Numbered from the stretch's first letter, positions 1 through 8,780 are shown. The stretch: DNA of 58,449 nt from JBBDYH01 sp040901795 (GCA_040901795.1 JBBDYH010000174.1:1-58449); one strand, 5' to 3'. Numbers and translations: made by a program. The notes: generated from the letters alone by a model not told the origin.

Positions 1-55
1 CCCAGGACGTCGGGTTCTCAGTCCGAAAACCGGGGTTCGACTCCCCGTGGGGGTA
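1..55 (+). tRNA. tRNA-Glu (CTC), 3' part
   Basis: The 5' end lies outside the window. Visible parts are the end of the D arm (1-8), an anticodon stem 10-14 paired with 22-26, a seven-base loop TTCTCAG at 15-21 with anticodon CTC at 17-19, a short variable region, a T arm (31-35 with 43-47, loop TTCGACT) and the acceptor 3' strand 48-54 with discriminator A55. CCA is not encoded. The CTC anticodon reads GAG, so the charge is Glu. The layout follows bacterial tRNA-Glu closely. Confidence 0.88.
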
Positions 56-459
56 TTGAACACGATCGGTACCGCTGCGCCATCGGCCGACCTCGAACGT
101 TTGAGCCGATACTGCATGGGCCGCCAATGGGGCGGATCAAATCAGACGAATGCCTTCGCTACACGATTGAGGAGGCGATTCACTGTGCCGTGACGAGCGG
201 CCGGGACGGCTTGTGGAGCGAACCACCACCTGACGTGTCCGCCGTGTAGAAGTCTGGTTCGACGATGGCAGTTTCTTGATCGCGCGGCCTGGTTTCGCAG
301 ATGCCAGTGGTTGCTTTCAGAGCCATGACGGGCGCGAGAGGTCTCGCCTAGTGACTTGCGGCGAGTGACTGTGGCAGAGCGCACCTGCGCGTAAGTCGAG
401 CATCGCGCAGTGAGACGTTCAGATGATGGCCACGGCTGAGGACTTGTCAGCAGTGCGCC
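56..459. other. Intergenic stretch, no gene recognised
   Basis: About 400 bases between the tRNA end and the small basic protein gene. Open frames exist on both strands, but their translations are Arg/His-rich and look like shadows of GC-rich DNA. I see no convincing terminator, promoter or RNA. Confidence 0.4.
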
Positions 460-681
460 TCAACGACCGGACGTTGTCTGTTTCTTACGTTGCTTCTTCC
501 AGCGCGCCTTGGCCGCTTTCTTAGCGATGGCGGTTCGCTCGTCGGCGGATAGGTTTTTTGCTCGGGCCAACCCCCCCTTTCTTCCGCCGAGCTTGCCGAG
601 CGCAACGGCCGCCTTATTCTTGAGCGGCTTCGGTCCGACCTTCTTCTTGGGGGCGGCGCCATTGGCGGCTTCTGTGGTCAT
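460..681 (-). CDS. Small Lys/Ala-rich basic protein
   Basis: About 73 residues from the Met at 681; the frame stays open up to an ATG at 732, so a start there (90 residues) is possible. The product is strongly basic, with PKKKVGPKPLKNK near the start, a Gly/Lys stretch GGRKGGLARA, then a short helix-like block ERTAIAKKAAKARW and a basic tail. This composition resembles small histone-like or nucleic-acid-binding proteins, which is inference. The GGxKGG motif recalls bacterial KGG stress repeats, but only one copy is present. No strong Shine-Dalgarno decides the start. It is divergent from the tentative gene at 772. Confidence 0.6.
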   Translation of the reverse strand: MTTEAANGAAPKKKVGPKPLKNKAAVALGKLGGRKGGLARAKNLSADERTAIAKKAAKARWKKQRKKQTTSGR

Positions 682-771
682 CCTCATTCGCGAGCGATTG
701 ACATTGCTTACGCGCTTAAGCACTCTTACCATAAGAGCGACCTGTTTAATGACTGACTCTGCCCTTCCCTG

Positions 772-1008
772 ATGCCTGCTCCGCAGCTAGTTCATGTCGA
801 GGAAGTCGGTGTCGGCGGACGCACCTGCACGATCGCTGTGGTGCGCATCGCCGGCGGTCTGGCCGGACAATGGCATTGTCCATGCGGTGAGGCGCTTACG
901 TTGCCGCTCACCCACTTGACCGTTGACGACGCACTTCACGACGCCCGGCGTGAACTCGAGCGACATCACTTCGATGCGCATACGGATCAGGGCGCAGCTC
1001 CATCTTAG
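772..1008 (+). CDS. Hypothetical small protein with CxC motif
   Basis: A 78-residue frame starting 40 bases beyond the divergent basic-protein gene. The translation looks protein-like: alternating hydrophobic positions, a WHCPCGE motif that could bind a metal, then an amphipathic helix rich in Asp, Glu and Arg. I do not recognise a family. There is no clear ribosome binding site and a longer frame overlaps it on the other strand, so it is tentative. Confidence 0.35.
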   Translation: MPAPQLVHVEEVGVGGRTCTIAVVRIAGGLAGQWHCPCGEALTLPLTHLTVDDALHDARRELERHHFDAHTDQGAAPS

Positions 1009-1154
1009 GCACCCGCAAACTCCACCGTTCGAGCGTTTAAGAACTCGCACTAACGGCAGCTCGCATGGTGCGTTCCCCAGAGATGCAAGCGGCGTGCCGA
1101 GAAGACACACAATCGCTTCCGCATGTTGCCGCCACGCGAAGCCTACGGCCGATC

Positions 1155-2522
1155 TTACCTCTCCGCAATGCAGTAGAGATGCTCGCCCCCGCGAAGAAAC
1201 AGCTCGTTGCCGACGATGGCGGGCGAGGCGTCTACGTCCTCGCCAAGCTCATTGGTAGCGAGGATCTCGAAATCCTCGGCCGGTTCGACTGCGTGCTTGA
1301 TGACCACCGTCGTGCCATTGCGACCAACCAGGTAGACGCGATTATCGGCCGCCACAGGTGACGCGTACACGCCTCGCAGTCCCTCAATCCGCTGCGGCTT
1401 AGGCGTCATCGCCTCGCCGGTTCTGGCATCATAGCACGAGAGGAGTGCCTCGTTGCCCGAGAAGAAATACAAGCGGTTTTCATACAACAGCGGCGACGGG
1501 ACGTAAGGCGTTCCCTGGCCCCTTCCTAGGCGCCAGACGATCGCTTCGGTTTTCTCAATGTCACCGGTTGCCCCAAGTCGGATCGCCTTGAGCGATTGAC
1601 CGCGGAAGCCACTAGTTAAATAAACCATGTCCCCGGCGCTCACCGGGGACGGGATGACGTTGGCCGTCAATCCACCCGCTTCCCAAAGCTGCTTGCCACT
1701 TTCCAAGTCGTAACTGCGAATGCTGTTGGTGGCTCCAATGATCACTTCAGTCCGCCCGCCGTGCTCGACAATCAGCGGTGTCGACCAGGTGGTGTCCTCA
1801 TCGCGCGGCTGACGCCAGAGTTCCTCGCCCGTGACCTTATCGAACGCGGCGATGAAGTCGTCTCCCCGGTGATCCCAGTTCACGACTACGATATTGCCGT
1901 GAAGTGCCGGCGAACTACCTTCGCCGAACTGGTTGCTGGTTTGCATGCGGCCCAGATCCTTCGACCATTGGGGATTGCCGTTCATGTCATAGCAGTGAAG
2001 TCCGCGCGAGCCGAAGTAGGCGATCACATGTCTGCCGTCCGTTACGGGCGAGTGCGAGGCGTACCAATGGTCACGATGGTGTCCTTCGTGCGGGACCTCT
2101 TCGCGCGCGACCCTCTGCCAAATGGTCTCACCTGTGGCCCGGTCGAGACAGAGCAGCGTAAACTGCTGCAGATCATCAGGAGGCGGCTCGCTCATCCGAC
2201 GTCCGCCTCCGCCGCCAGGCACGACTGCGAGCGCTTCGCCGAGGGCGTCGGGTTTCTTGCCGGTGGCAATGGCCGTCTGAACGAAGACTTTGTTGCCCCA
2301 GATAACGGGCGTTGCCGTGCCGCGGCCGGGGATTTTAACCTTCCACTTCAAGTTCTCCGTTTCGCTCCACTTCACGGGTGGCGATGCCTCGGGGGCCGCG
2401 CCAGTCTGCAATGGTCCGCGCCACGCCGGCCAGTTTTGCTGGGCTGAAATCGGAGAAAGGTTCCCAATCAGTGCCAGAAGTGTCAAAGCGCTAACTAAGA
2501 TCGATTGAAAGCGGCAGTTCAT
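1155..2522 (-). CDS. Secreted PQQ-like beta-propeller repeat protein
   Basis: 455 residues. The first ~28 form a signal peptide (hydrophobic ILVSALTLLALIG, then SAQQ as the likely cleavage site), so the product is exported. The mature part has repeated blades of the quinoprotein type, e.g. LLCLDRATGETIW near residue 125, IAAFDKVTGEELWRQ near 225 and IRSYDLESGKQLWEAGG near 270, each an AxDxxTGxxxW-like motif. The family (PQQ-like / outer-membrane-assembly-like propellers) is abundant in planctomycetes. Many members lack proven cofactor binding, so dehydrogenase activity should not be assumed. It stands alone, 280 bases downstream of the next minus-strand gene. Confidence 0.9.
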   Translation of the reverse strand: MNCRFQSILVSALTLLALIGNLSPISAQQNWPAWRGPLQTGAAPEASPPVKWSETENLKWKVKIPGRGTATPVIWGNKVFVQTAIATGKKPDALGEALAVVPGGGGGRRMSEPPPDDLQQFTLLCLDRATGETIWQRVAREEVPHEGHHRDHWYASHSPVTDGRHVIAYFGSRGLHCYDMNGNPQWSKDLGRMQTSNQFGEGSSPALHGNIVVVNWDHRGDDFIAAFDKVTGEELWRQPRDEDTTWSTPLIVEHGGRTEVIIGATNSIRSYDLESGKQLWEAGGLTANVIPSPVSAGDMVYLTSGFRGQSLKAIRLGATGDIEKTEAIVWRLGRGQGTPYVPSPLLYENRLYFFSGNEALLSCYDARTGEAMTPKPQRIEGLRGVYASPVAADNRVYLVGRNGTTVVIKHAVEPAEDFEILATNELGEDVDASPAIVGNELFLRGGEHLYCIAER

Positions 2523-2746
2523 TAGTTTCTCGCTATGGTGGACTGAGCAGCAGGTTGATGGTCGGCGAATTCCGCGAAAGCCGGCAATCGGCCGCGCCTT
2601 GGCGGGCGCGCAGTATCTCCGGGTTGCCTATTGAACCCTGGCACAGGATCGAAGTTTCGGCCAAAACCGTCACTTTCGACGCTAGCGGCGCCCACGCCAT
2701 GCGGACCAGAGCTTTCCGACGGTTGAGGTCTGGCGACGCAGCACGA

Positions 2747-2802
2747 CAAGCTAAAACTTGAACTCCAACAAGAGGGCAGCAAGCTAAAGCTTGAACTCCA
2801 AC
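2747..2802. repeat. Dispersed repeat D, tandem pair (first site)
   Basis: Two near-identical 23-24 base units, 2747-2770 and 2780-2802, of the form CAAGCTAAAxCTTGAACTCC followed by AAC. Each contains an internal small palindrome (AAGCTAAAGCTT-like). The same pair occurs in the opposite orientation at 35114-35160. It sits at the stop codon of the 635-residue gene. The rest of 2523-2746 holds nothing I recognise. Confidence 0.75.
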
Positions 2803-4709
2803 TACTTCGTCGTTCGTTGTGGAATTGCGGCGGCGACGCGGGCGGTGGCCGCCGCATCGGACTTGTTCCAGCCGAGACTCAGCCAGCCGTCGTTGGCAGA
2901 CAGCGCGACCAACGGCAAGGGGCCGAGCTCTTTCCAGCGGCCGCCTAGTTCCAAGCCCGCGGTAGGTTTGTCGGGCAACTCCGGCTTGAAGATCTTACCG
3001 AACCGCCGTTCGAGAATCGTTTTGAGTGACTGCTGAGAGGAGCTCAATTGGTCTTCGCCCGGTTTGAAATCGGGCGGGTAGATTTCCAATTCGCCCTGGC
3101 GGACCGCGCGCACGCCGCCAAGGTCGTTCTTTTGGAGCTGATAACGCGCGGTCACGTTCATCGCCGGATACGCGTTGTCCCCTGACGTGTATTCGTCGCC
3201 ACGAATCGTCACGCTCAGGCCGCCCTCGTCGATTGCCAATTCGATCGGCCTCTCGACCGCGAACGTGATCGACCAGTCGCGTTCTTCTTCATCCTGCAAC
3301 TCTTCCGGAATCTTGCCGGTCATGGTTGTCATCAGGCGATTCATCTCGTCGCGGGTAACCGTTCGCCCGGCCAAGACTGTCGCGCCGAAATTATTGACGG
3401 TCGATTGATGTAGACGCACTGTCACAGCGGCCGGGGCCGTTGTCTGTGGCGCTGCGGCCGGCGCACCGATTTGATACGCATCGGCCCGGGTCGCTTGGAT
3501 CCTCATACGGTCGCCTGACGTGCTGAAGTTGATCCGCTCGGGAAACGCGCCGACGCGGAGTAGCGGATTGCGGAACTTCGTCCAAAAGTCGCGGTTCGCT
3601 TGGGCAATCAAATTGAGCGACTGGGCGTCCATCCGCGTGTTCAAGCGCGCTTGGGCACGCCTGCCGGCAATCGCTTCCGCTTGCGACTTGCTCTGGTAGA
3701 CCCGCTTGTTGGCAATCTTCTGGACCAGTCCCGGCAAGAATCTGGCCGTCACGCCGACTCCAGTGATTGTGGTCCGGGTACGGGCATTGGAGGCGGCCGG
3801 GTACGTGCGCATGCCGTACTGGTCGAGGATCAATCGCTTGCGTCCCGCCAGCCCGGTGACACCGTTGCTGTGAATGACCGCCGGGCCGTTGTAACCGACC
3901 GTGCGCGAATAGGCGGTTCCGAGCATCAGAATATCAATGGCGGCATAGTGCGAGGTGTTGCCCAATTCGGCGTCAACATACCCCACCGTTTGGACGGTTC
4001 CGCAGATGCGCGTTCCCAAGATCACATCTGTCACGGGACCGACATCGTTGACTGGATTCGCAATCCCACCGGCCACGATCTGCTCGTCCGCTTCAATGAG
4101 TATATTGGGATGCGACATTTGCCGCCGCACAGCCTGAATGATCTGTGGCGCCTGTCCCGACGCGGCCAGTTCCCCCAAGATCATTCCCGCGCGATGCGTA
4201 TCGGCTGCGGAATTTCGCAGATAGGCGTCGACGTCGGCGGCCAATGCGTCGATCCGGGCTTCGTAGTGGCTGCGCGCCTCGGGATTGCGAAAAGTATCGA
4301 GCGCATCGATGTAGCGGCGGAGCGCCCTGCCGACGTCGGCGTAGATCGGCATCTCGAAGCCGGCATGACCGCTGGTGTATAAGGTCTGAACCTCATCCAG
4401 CACGTCGATATCCGCGTTCAGGCCGCGCTGTAACTCCGCGCGCATCTCGTCCCAGCGGAGAAAGCGCTTCCAGTTGTTCCCATTAGCGCCGCCGGTTGCG
4501 AGATATCGGTCAAGTCGTTCGACCGCGGCAGCAAGCTCAGCCCGGCGGCGATTTAAGTCGGACTGGGTAAGAGGGCGGAACGCATTGCGGGCGGAGCGGA
4601 CAAGCGCCGGTAAAGCCTGGACCGGCGAAGTTTGAGCCGGCAAACCGGCTGCGAGGTTTGCCAGGATGACGCAAATCATTGCCGCCAGAAGTTTTTTAAT
4701 GGTTCGCAT
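2802..4709 (-). CDS. Secreted protein of unknown function (635 aa)
   Basis: The ATG at 4709 is preceded at 7 bases by a strong AAGGAG (4717-4722), so the start is secure. An N-terminal signal peptide ends near residue 25 (LAAGLPAQ). Residues ~40-180 are helical and rich in Arg, Ala and Leu. Residues ~220-300 are a Gly/Val/Thr-rich beta region containing DVILGTRICGTVQTVGYVDA and GPAVIHSNGVTGLAGRKRL. The C-terminal third is again mixed, with a dimer-like acidic segment EELQDEEERDW. I do not recognise a named domain. The lack of TM segments after the signal suggests a periplasmic or outer-surface protein. It is divergent from the thioredoxin/CAP gene. Confidence 0.88.
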   Translation of the reverse strand: MRTIKKLLAAMICVILANLAAGLPAQTSPVQALPALVRSARNAFRPLTQSDLNRRRAELAAAVERLDRYLATGGANGNNWKRFLRWDEMRAELQRGLNADIDVLDEVQTLYTSGHAGFEMPIYADVGRALRRYIDALDTFRNPEARSHYEARIDALAADVDAYLRNSAADTHRAGMILGELAASGQAPQIIQAVRRQMSHPNILIEADEQIVAGGIANPVNDVGPVTDVILGTRICGTVQTVGYVDAELGNTSHYAAIDILMLGTAYSRTVGYNGPAVIHSNGVTGLAGRKRLILDQYGMRTYPAASNARTRTTITGVGVTARFLPGLVQKIANKRVYQSKSQAEAIAGRRAQARLNTRMDAQSLNLIAQANRDFWTKFRNPLLRVGAFPERINFSTSGDRMRIQATRADAYQIGAPAAAPQTTAPAAVTVRLHQSTVNNFGATVLAGRTVTRDEMNRLMTTMTGKIPEELQDEEERDWSITFAVERPIELAIDEGGLSVTIRGDEYTSGDNAYPAMNVTARYQLQKNDLGGVRAVRQGELEIYPPDFKPGEDQLSSSQQSLKTILERRFGKIFKPELPDKPTAGLELGGRWKELGPLPLVALSANDGWLSLGWNKSDAAATARVAAAIPQRTTK

Positions 4710-5301
4710 ACGCTCGCTCCTTAAACCGAGTATGTCGACTCCGTAGACCGTCGCGGACGTTCGCCCGCCCTACTTGATAGCACGAAACCACTTGTACGGC
4801 AACAGTTTGTAGCAAATTACGTGTGTGCAGAAGGCGGACGCCGACTGAATGGAAATCGCTGTCCTGGATGTGGTTGTCACCGATAAAATCTGTTCCATCC
4901 ACGTAAATATCCCAAAGCCCCACCCCCTTGCAATCGGAAAAGCCACATGGCCTAATGGGACCTTTTTAATGCCCATTGCTCCCGCGCGAGCGCCGGCAGC
5001 GGCATTTCGAACTGGCCGAAAATGTGGCTGGCTGCCGCAACGTTGCAAATGACTTTAACCAGAAAGGGGAAGCGACCAGACACTCACCCACCTTGCGGCC
5101 CGAACGGACTCACCAGGGCCGCCGCAATTCATTGCGAGGCGTTGCAGCGCACATTCCTGCCTGGCTGCAACACACACGTTGGAACAATTTGATACTCACG
5201 GACGAGTCCATGGTTCGCCCCGCTTGCCACAGCGACTGGCCTGTGGAGACACCAGCGGGACGATGGACACCCCGAGACTAGATACGTGGAGGGACACCAA
5301 A
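4710..5301. other. Divergent intergenic region
   Basis: About 590 bases between two divergently transcribed secreted-protein genes, so it should carry both promoters. Apart from the Shine-Dalgarno AAGGAG at 4717-4722 (minus strand) and GGAGGGA-like purines at 5288-5294 (plus strand), I see no clear -10/-35 pair, operator or structured RNA. Confidence 0.4.
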
Positions 5302-6273
5302 ATGGTGCACAAGCGCGCTCCGTTTTTTGCGCTATTGATCGCCATCGGGGCGACAGTTGCGCTTAGCGACAACCTGTTGGCTTCGGTTGGCATTGTAGGT
5401 GGGCGGTCGAGCCAGCGCGCGGCGGCGCCGCCGCCGGTTGTGAAGCGTCCGACAACTCCCCCAGGGAAGTTGCCGGCGATGCCGGCGTGGCTGCAAGACT
5501 ACGCCGAAGCGCTAGACAAAGCCAAGACCGAGCAAAAAATGCTCCTGGTTCACTTTTGCAAAGACAGCGACGCGAACTGCGCCGCAATTGAGCGAACGCT
5601 CACGATTCCGCAACTTCGCAATACGCTGCAGCGCTACGTCCTGGCGCGCGTTTCCACCGATGCCGCGATCAGTCAACAAGGCCGGCAAGTGCGGTTGTTG
5701 GAACACTCGTCGTTTAGCGAGCTGCGCGGCGGCCCCGGCCTGGCGGTGATTGACATGGTCCATAAGCAACAGCCGTACTACGGCCATGTCGTCAGCGCGG
5801 TACCGGCCTTTGGCGGCGGACTGTACCAGTTTCGGCCGGAACATGTGCCAACAGTGTTAGACCTTCCGCCAGGCACCTTATCGCAGCGGACGATGGTGTT
5901 TGCGGTGCGGACGCATCCGGAACGTCCGGCGAGCACGCACGGCGAGGCGGATCCCGTGCTGATCGATGAGGCGGCGCTGCATTCCGAGCATCAGGCTCGG
6001 ATTCGCAACCAAGGGCATCATGGCTGGGGAAATCGATTCCAGCGGATAATTGGCCGATTAGCCGGGCGCAACCGCTTCGGCGCGCCTGTCGAAATCGTGG
6101 CGGAGAGCTGGCCGCAGCAAAACCTCACCGACGCCTGCGTCGATTGCGTACAAAGTTGGCGGCAGTCATCGGGGCACTGGCGGAACGTCAAGACGCACCA
6201 TGCCAGCTACGGCTATGACATTCGCCGCGGCGCGAATGGGATCTGGTATGCGACGGGCATTTTCTCGAATTGA
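5302..6273 (+). CDS. Exported thioredoxin-like / CAP (SCP) domain fusion
   Basis: 323 residues from the ATG at 5302, chosen because GTGGAGGGA lies just upstream and the next residues form a signal peptide (ALLIAIGATVALSDNLLASVG). Residues ~60-150 resemble a thioredoxin-like fold of the type KTEQKMLLVHFCKDSDANC. The usual WCxxC is replaced by Cys-x6-Cys, so redox activity is doubtful. Residues ~225-323 match a CAP/SCP domain: HHGWGN, the acidic EIVAES motif, SSGHWRNV and a final NGIWYATGIF strand, including His and Glu positions of the CAP cleft. CAP proteins are secreted and often bind lipids or act on envelopes; the role here is unknown. A terminator follows directly. Confidence 0.82.
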   Translation: MVHKRAPFFALLIAIGATVALSDNLLASVGIVGGRSSQRAAAPPPVVKRPTTPPGKLPAMPAWLQDYAEALDKAKTEQKMLLVHFCKDSDANCAAIERTLTIPQLRNTLQRYVLARVSTDAAISQQGRQVRLLEHSSFSELRGGPGLAVIDMVHKQQPYYGHVVSAVPAFGGGLYQFRPEHVPTVLDLPPGTLSQRTMVFAVRTHPERPASTHGEADPVLIDEAALHSEHQARIRNQGHHGWGNRFQRIIGRLAGRNRFGAPVEIVAESWPQQNLTDACVDCVQSWRQSSGHWRNVKTHHASYGYDIRRGANGIWYATGIFSN

Positions 6274-6317
6274 GACCGCGTCGGGCCAATTGACAACATG
6301 GTGATGTAAACCGCAGC

Positions 6318-6343
6318 CCCGGCCCGCAGGCCGGGTTTTTTTT
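6318..6343 (+). terminator. Rho-independent terminator after the thioredoxin/CAP gene
   Basis: Perfect 7-bp stem CCCGGCC (6318-6324) with GGCCGGG (6329-6335), a four-base loop CGCA and eight T residues at 6336-6343. It ends 70 bases after the stop codon and lies between convergent genes, so it may also affect the kinase transcript end on the other strand. Confidence 0.88.
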
Positions 6344-6377
6344 GGTATGCCACATGAGCGATGGCCTCGTCTGCGCC

Positions 6378-7835
6378 TCAGAGCGCCACCAGCGGCACCA
6401 GGCGGTCCAAGGTTGCACGGAGCTCTTTGACCCTGATCGGCGTGGTGAGCGTAACACGATGATCGGCGACGTTGGCACGCTCCGCCCAGGAGGTGTGCTT
6501 GGGCCCCATGAGCAGAATGGCGGGGATCTCGCGCGTGAGGGGATCTTCGCCGAACCGATTGAACGACTCCAGCGCTTCCTCTTCCAAATCGCTGGTGCTG
6601 AATACCACACAGTCCGCCCCCTTCTCGCCTTCATTGAAGGAGATTGCCGGGCGGTGGGGATCGCTGGTCACCAGGACACGGAAGCCGTTGCTTTTGAAGA
6701 GGTCGCGGAACTTGTCCTGCAAGGGCGTGCTCGATTCGACCACCATCACCGTGCGCAGTTTGTAGGTCGGCCCGGTGGCGAGCTCGGCTAGTGACTCGAC
6801 GTCGCTGGTGTTTTCCTTCAGCCGCCGCAGCAACATCGTCAAATCGTTGAGCAAATCGCCGGGAGTTTGATAACGCGCATTCGGCTCCAGCTCGATCGCC
6901 TTGCCGACGACCTTGACCACGATTTTAGGCACGTCGGGGGCGATGTCGCCCAGCGGAATGACGCTGGTGAACCGAGTTTTACTCAACCGTTGCAGCCGGT
7001 CGCGCGTCTCCTGCAACGGCGGCACACCGGCCAGCATATTGTAGTAAATGCAGCCCAGGAAGTAGACGTCGCTCCGCGCGTCGTCTTTGCGCACGCCGGT
7101 GGCGCGCTCCAAGGCGGCGTAGTCGATCGTCCGCGGGTTATCCAGATCGGCCAGCGCTTCGTCGCTCAGGTCCGGGTCGGCGCCGGCCAGGCCGAAGTCG
7201 ACGATCTTGGCCTGTCCGACGCTCGAAACCAACACGTTGGAGGCTTTCAAGTCGCGATGCGAGATGCCGCGACGGAAGGCGTAGTCGAGGCCGCGTGCAA
7301 TGTCGGCCGCCAGAATCGTGGACTGAAGCGGGTCGAGCTTTTTGCGCATCTTGAGGAAGTCGCGCAAATTCGGGCCCTCGATAAACTCCATCGCCATGAA
7401 GTGGCTGCCGCGCTGCGAGCCGACTTCGTAGACCGAGACGATATTCTGGTGCCGCAACGTGGCGCCGACTTCCCCCTCGCGCTTGAACGATGTGACCTTA
7501 TCCGGGTCGTTCGAGTAACGCTGACGGAGGACCTTGATCGCCACGACCTGGCCGTTCTCCTGGTTCACCGCCCGATAAACGCGAGCAAACGTGCCGGACC
7601 CGACAAAGTACAGGATCTTGTTGCGGCCGTAGTAGAAGCCGGTCGCCTCACCCTTGAGCAGTCGGTCTAACTGGTACGGCGTCAGGAAATTGCGCCGCAG
7701 GAGAAACTGCGTTAAATCATCGAGCGGGACATCCGGGCCACCGATCTCGTTGTAGATCTCCCGTCGGCAGCGCTCGTCCAACAACTCCAAGTCGAACGCG
7801 CGCTGCGTGAATTGTTCAGCAGTGAGTTCCGACAT
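6378..7835 (-). CDS. Ser/Thr protein kinase with C-terminal pseudo-receiver domain
   Basis: 485 residues, cytoplasmic, no TM segment. An N-terminal region (1-65) resembles the helical module often found before planctomycete kinases (FLLRRNFLTPYQLDRLLKG). The kinase domain (~75-340) has a glycine loop GSGTFARVY at 79-87, Lys101 in VAIK, HRDLKASN at 193-200 with catalytic Asp195, and DFG at 213-215, so it should be active. Residues ~361-485 have the alternation of a CheY-like receiver, but the acidic pair is E367-S368, the phospho-acceptor position appears to be Ser413 (in DCVVFSTSD), and the conserved Lys before Pro is Thr (LTTPIRV). It is therefore probably not phosphorylated and may serve as a docking domain. 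It is convergent with the thioredoxin/CAP gene. Confidence 0.92.
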   Translation of the reverse strand: MSELTAEQFTQRAFDLELLDERCRREIYNEIGGPDVPLDDLTQFLLRRNFLTPYQLDRLLKGEATGFYYGRNKILYFVGSGTFARVYRAVNQENGQVVAIKVLRQRYSNDPDKVTSFKREGEVGATLRHQNIVSVYEVGSQRGSHFMAMEFIEGPNLRDFLKMRKKLDPLQSTILAADIARGLDYAFRRGISHRDLKASNVLVSSVGQAKIVDFGLAGADPDLSDEALADLDNPRTIDYAALERATGVRKDDARSDVYFLGCIYYNMLAGVPPLQETRDRLQRLSKTRFTSVIPLGDIAPDVPKIVVKVVGKAIELEPNARYQTPGDLLNDLTMLLRRLKENTSDVESLAELATGPTYKLRTVMVVESSTPLQDKFRDLFKSNGFRVLVTSDPHRPAISFNEGEKGADCVVFSTSDLEEEALESFNRFGEDPLTREIPAILLMGPKHTSWAERANVADHRVTLTTPIRVKELRATLDRLVPLVAL

Positions 7836-8038
7836 GGAGGCGGCGTGGCGGTATACGAGTCTGGGCTGCCAGGGGCGGCATTGTCGACCTCGCCCCTCTC
7901 GCCGAGCTGTTCCGGAAGCCCAATCACGGCGGGGAATCCCTCCATCCTAGTCGAGGATTTTACCGCTGGCAACCGATGGGCGTGCAGTCACGGCTGCGGG
8001 CAACTCCATGCGGGGCAACATGTTGGCGCTGTGCTATC

Positions 8039-8133
8039 TGTAGGGAACGGCCTCAGTGCCGTACCGTTGGGCGAGCAGTCGTCGCAATGCCGCTTTGGCG
8101 CTCCCCGGAACGCCACGGAGGGCGTTCCCTACA
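8039..8133. repeat. MITE-like repeat A, copy 1
   Basis: A 95-base element with perfect 11-bp inverted ends TGTAGGGAACG (8039-8049) and CGTTCCCTACA (8123-8133). The complementarity continues imperfectly for about 27 bases on each side. A second copy with the same orientation and diverged centre lies at 19381-19473. No coding capacity. Confidence 0.85.
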
Positions 8134-8143
8134 GAGGTCCCCA

Positions 8144-8425
8144 TCAGGTCTCCTCGAACTTGCGGCGATATTCGTCGCGCTCACGCCGCGTGGATTCGAG
8201 GTCGAACATCAGATACTTCATGTCGAGGCGGAGCTGTCCCAGTGCGTCCTGTACCAGGTTTAAGATGCGCCGACGGCGCCTCGTGCTTTCCACCACGCGA
8301 GAGAAGATGGGTTCGACAAGTCGCTGGTACTCCACGGGCAGCGAGGCCAGCACGTTTCCCAATTCGATTACGTCGGCGGGAAGGTCATCGGTTTGCGGCT
8401 TCAGAACGCGGCTCGTCGTGCTCAT
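8144..8425 (-). CDS. Small coiled-coil/helical protein, unknown function
   Basis: 93 residues from the ATG at 8425, chosen because AGGAGC (8431-8436 on the minus strand) sits five bases upstream; longer frames lack this. The product is mostly helical: a hydrophobic helix around VIELGNVLASLPVEYQ, a basic stretch ESTRRRRRIL and a charged C-terminal heptad-like segment (LESTRRERDEYRRKFEET). No signal peptide or cysteines. It lies upstream of the kinase on the same strand, separated by repeat A, so co-transcription is possible. I do not recognise the family. Confidence 0.72.
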   Translation of the reverse strand: MSTTSRVLKPQTDDLPADVIELGNVLASLPVEYQRLVEPIFSRVVESTRRRRRILNLVQDALGQLRLDMKYLMFDLESTRRERDEYRRKFEET

Positions 8426-8780
8426 TGAAAGCTCCTGAGTCAGTTGTGTGTCTTTCCCTAGAGCAGAGAGCGTGCCGGCTTGCAAGCGCCAAGTGAGAGA
8501 GACATCGAAAGCCATTGCCACGAGCCGACTTATCGCAAGCGACGAGCCGATGAGCCAAACCGAAAGACGTTCCCATTTCGCGACGGCTGGCCTGTGCGCA
8601 AATCGTAAATGCTGCTACAAGCACGCTTTGTGAAAAACCCAGCCTTGAAACTCCTGGGTTGCGTTTTTACCACGCTTTTCGCCGGTGGTCGCACTTGCCC
8701 CGCATTGACTGGCGACATGGAGGCCTGCGGCCATTTTTATCTCCGGCCTAAAGCAGCCCGTCTTCGGCCGCGGTTGTGCG
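8426..8780. other. Intergenic region, divergent genes
   Basis: About 355 bases between the helical-protein gene (minus) and the secreted 899-residue gene (plus). Several overlapping open frames on both strands look like shadows. No clear promoter or RNA signature was seen. Confidence 0.35.

Noticed and set aside
142..384. 80-codon frame on the minus strand near the tRNA
   Set aside because: Arg/His-rich translation with no domain or ribosome site; probably not coding.
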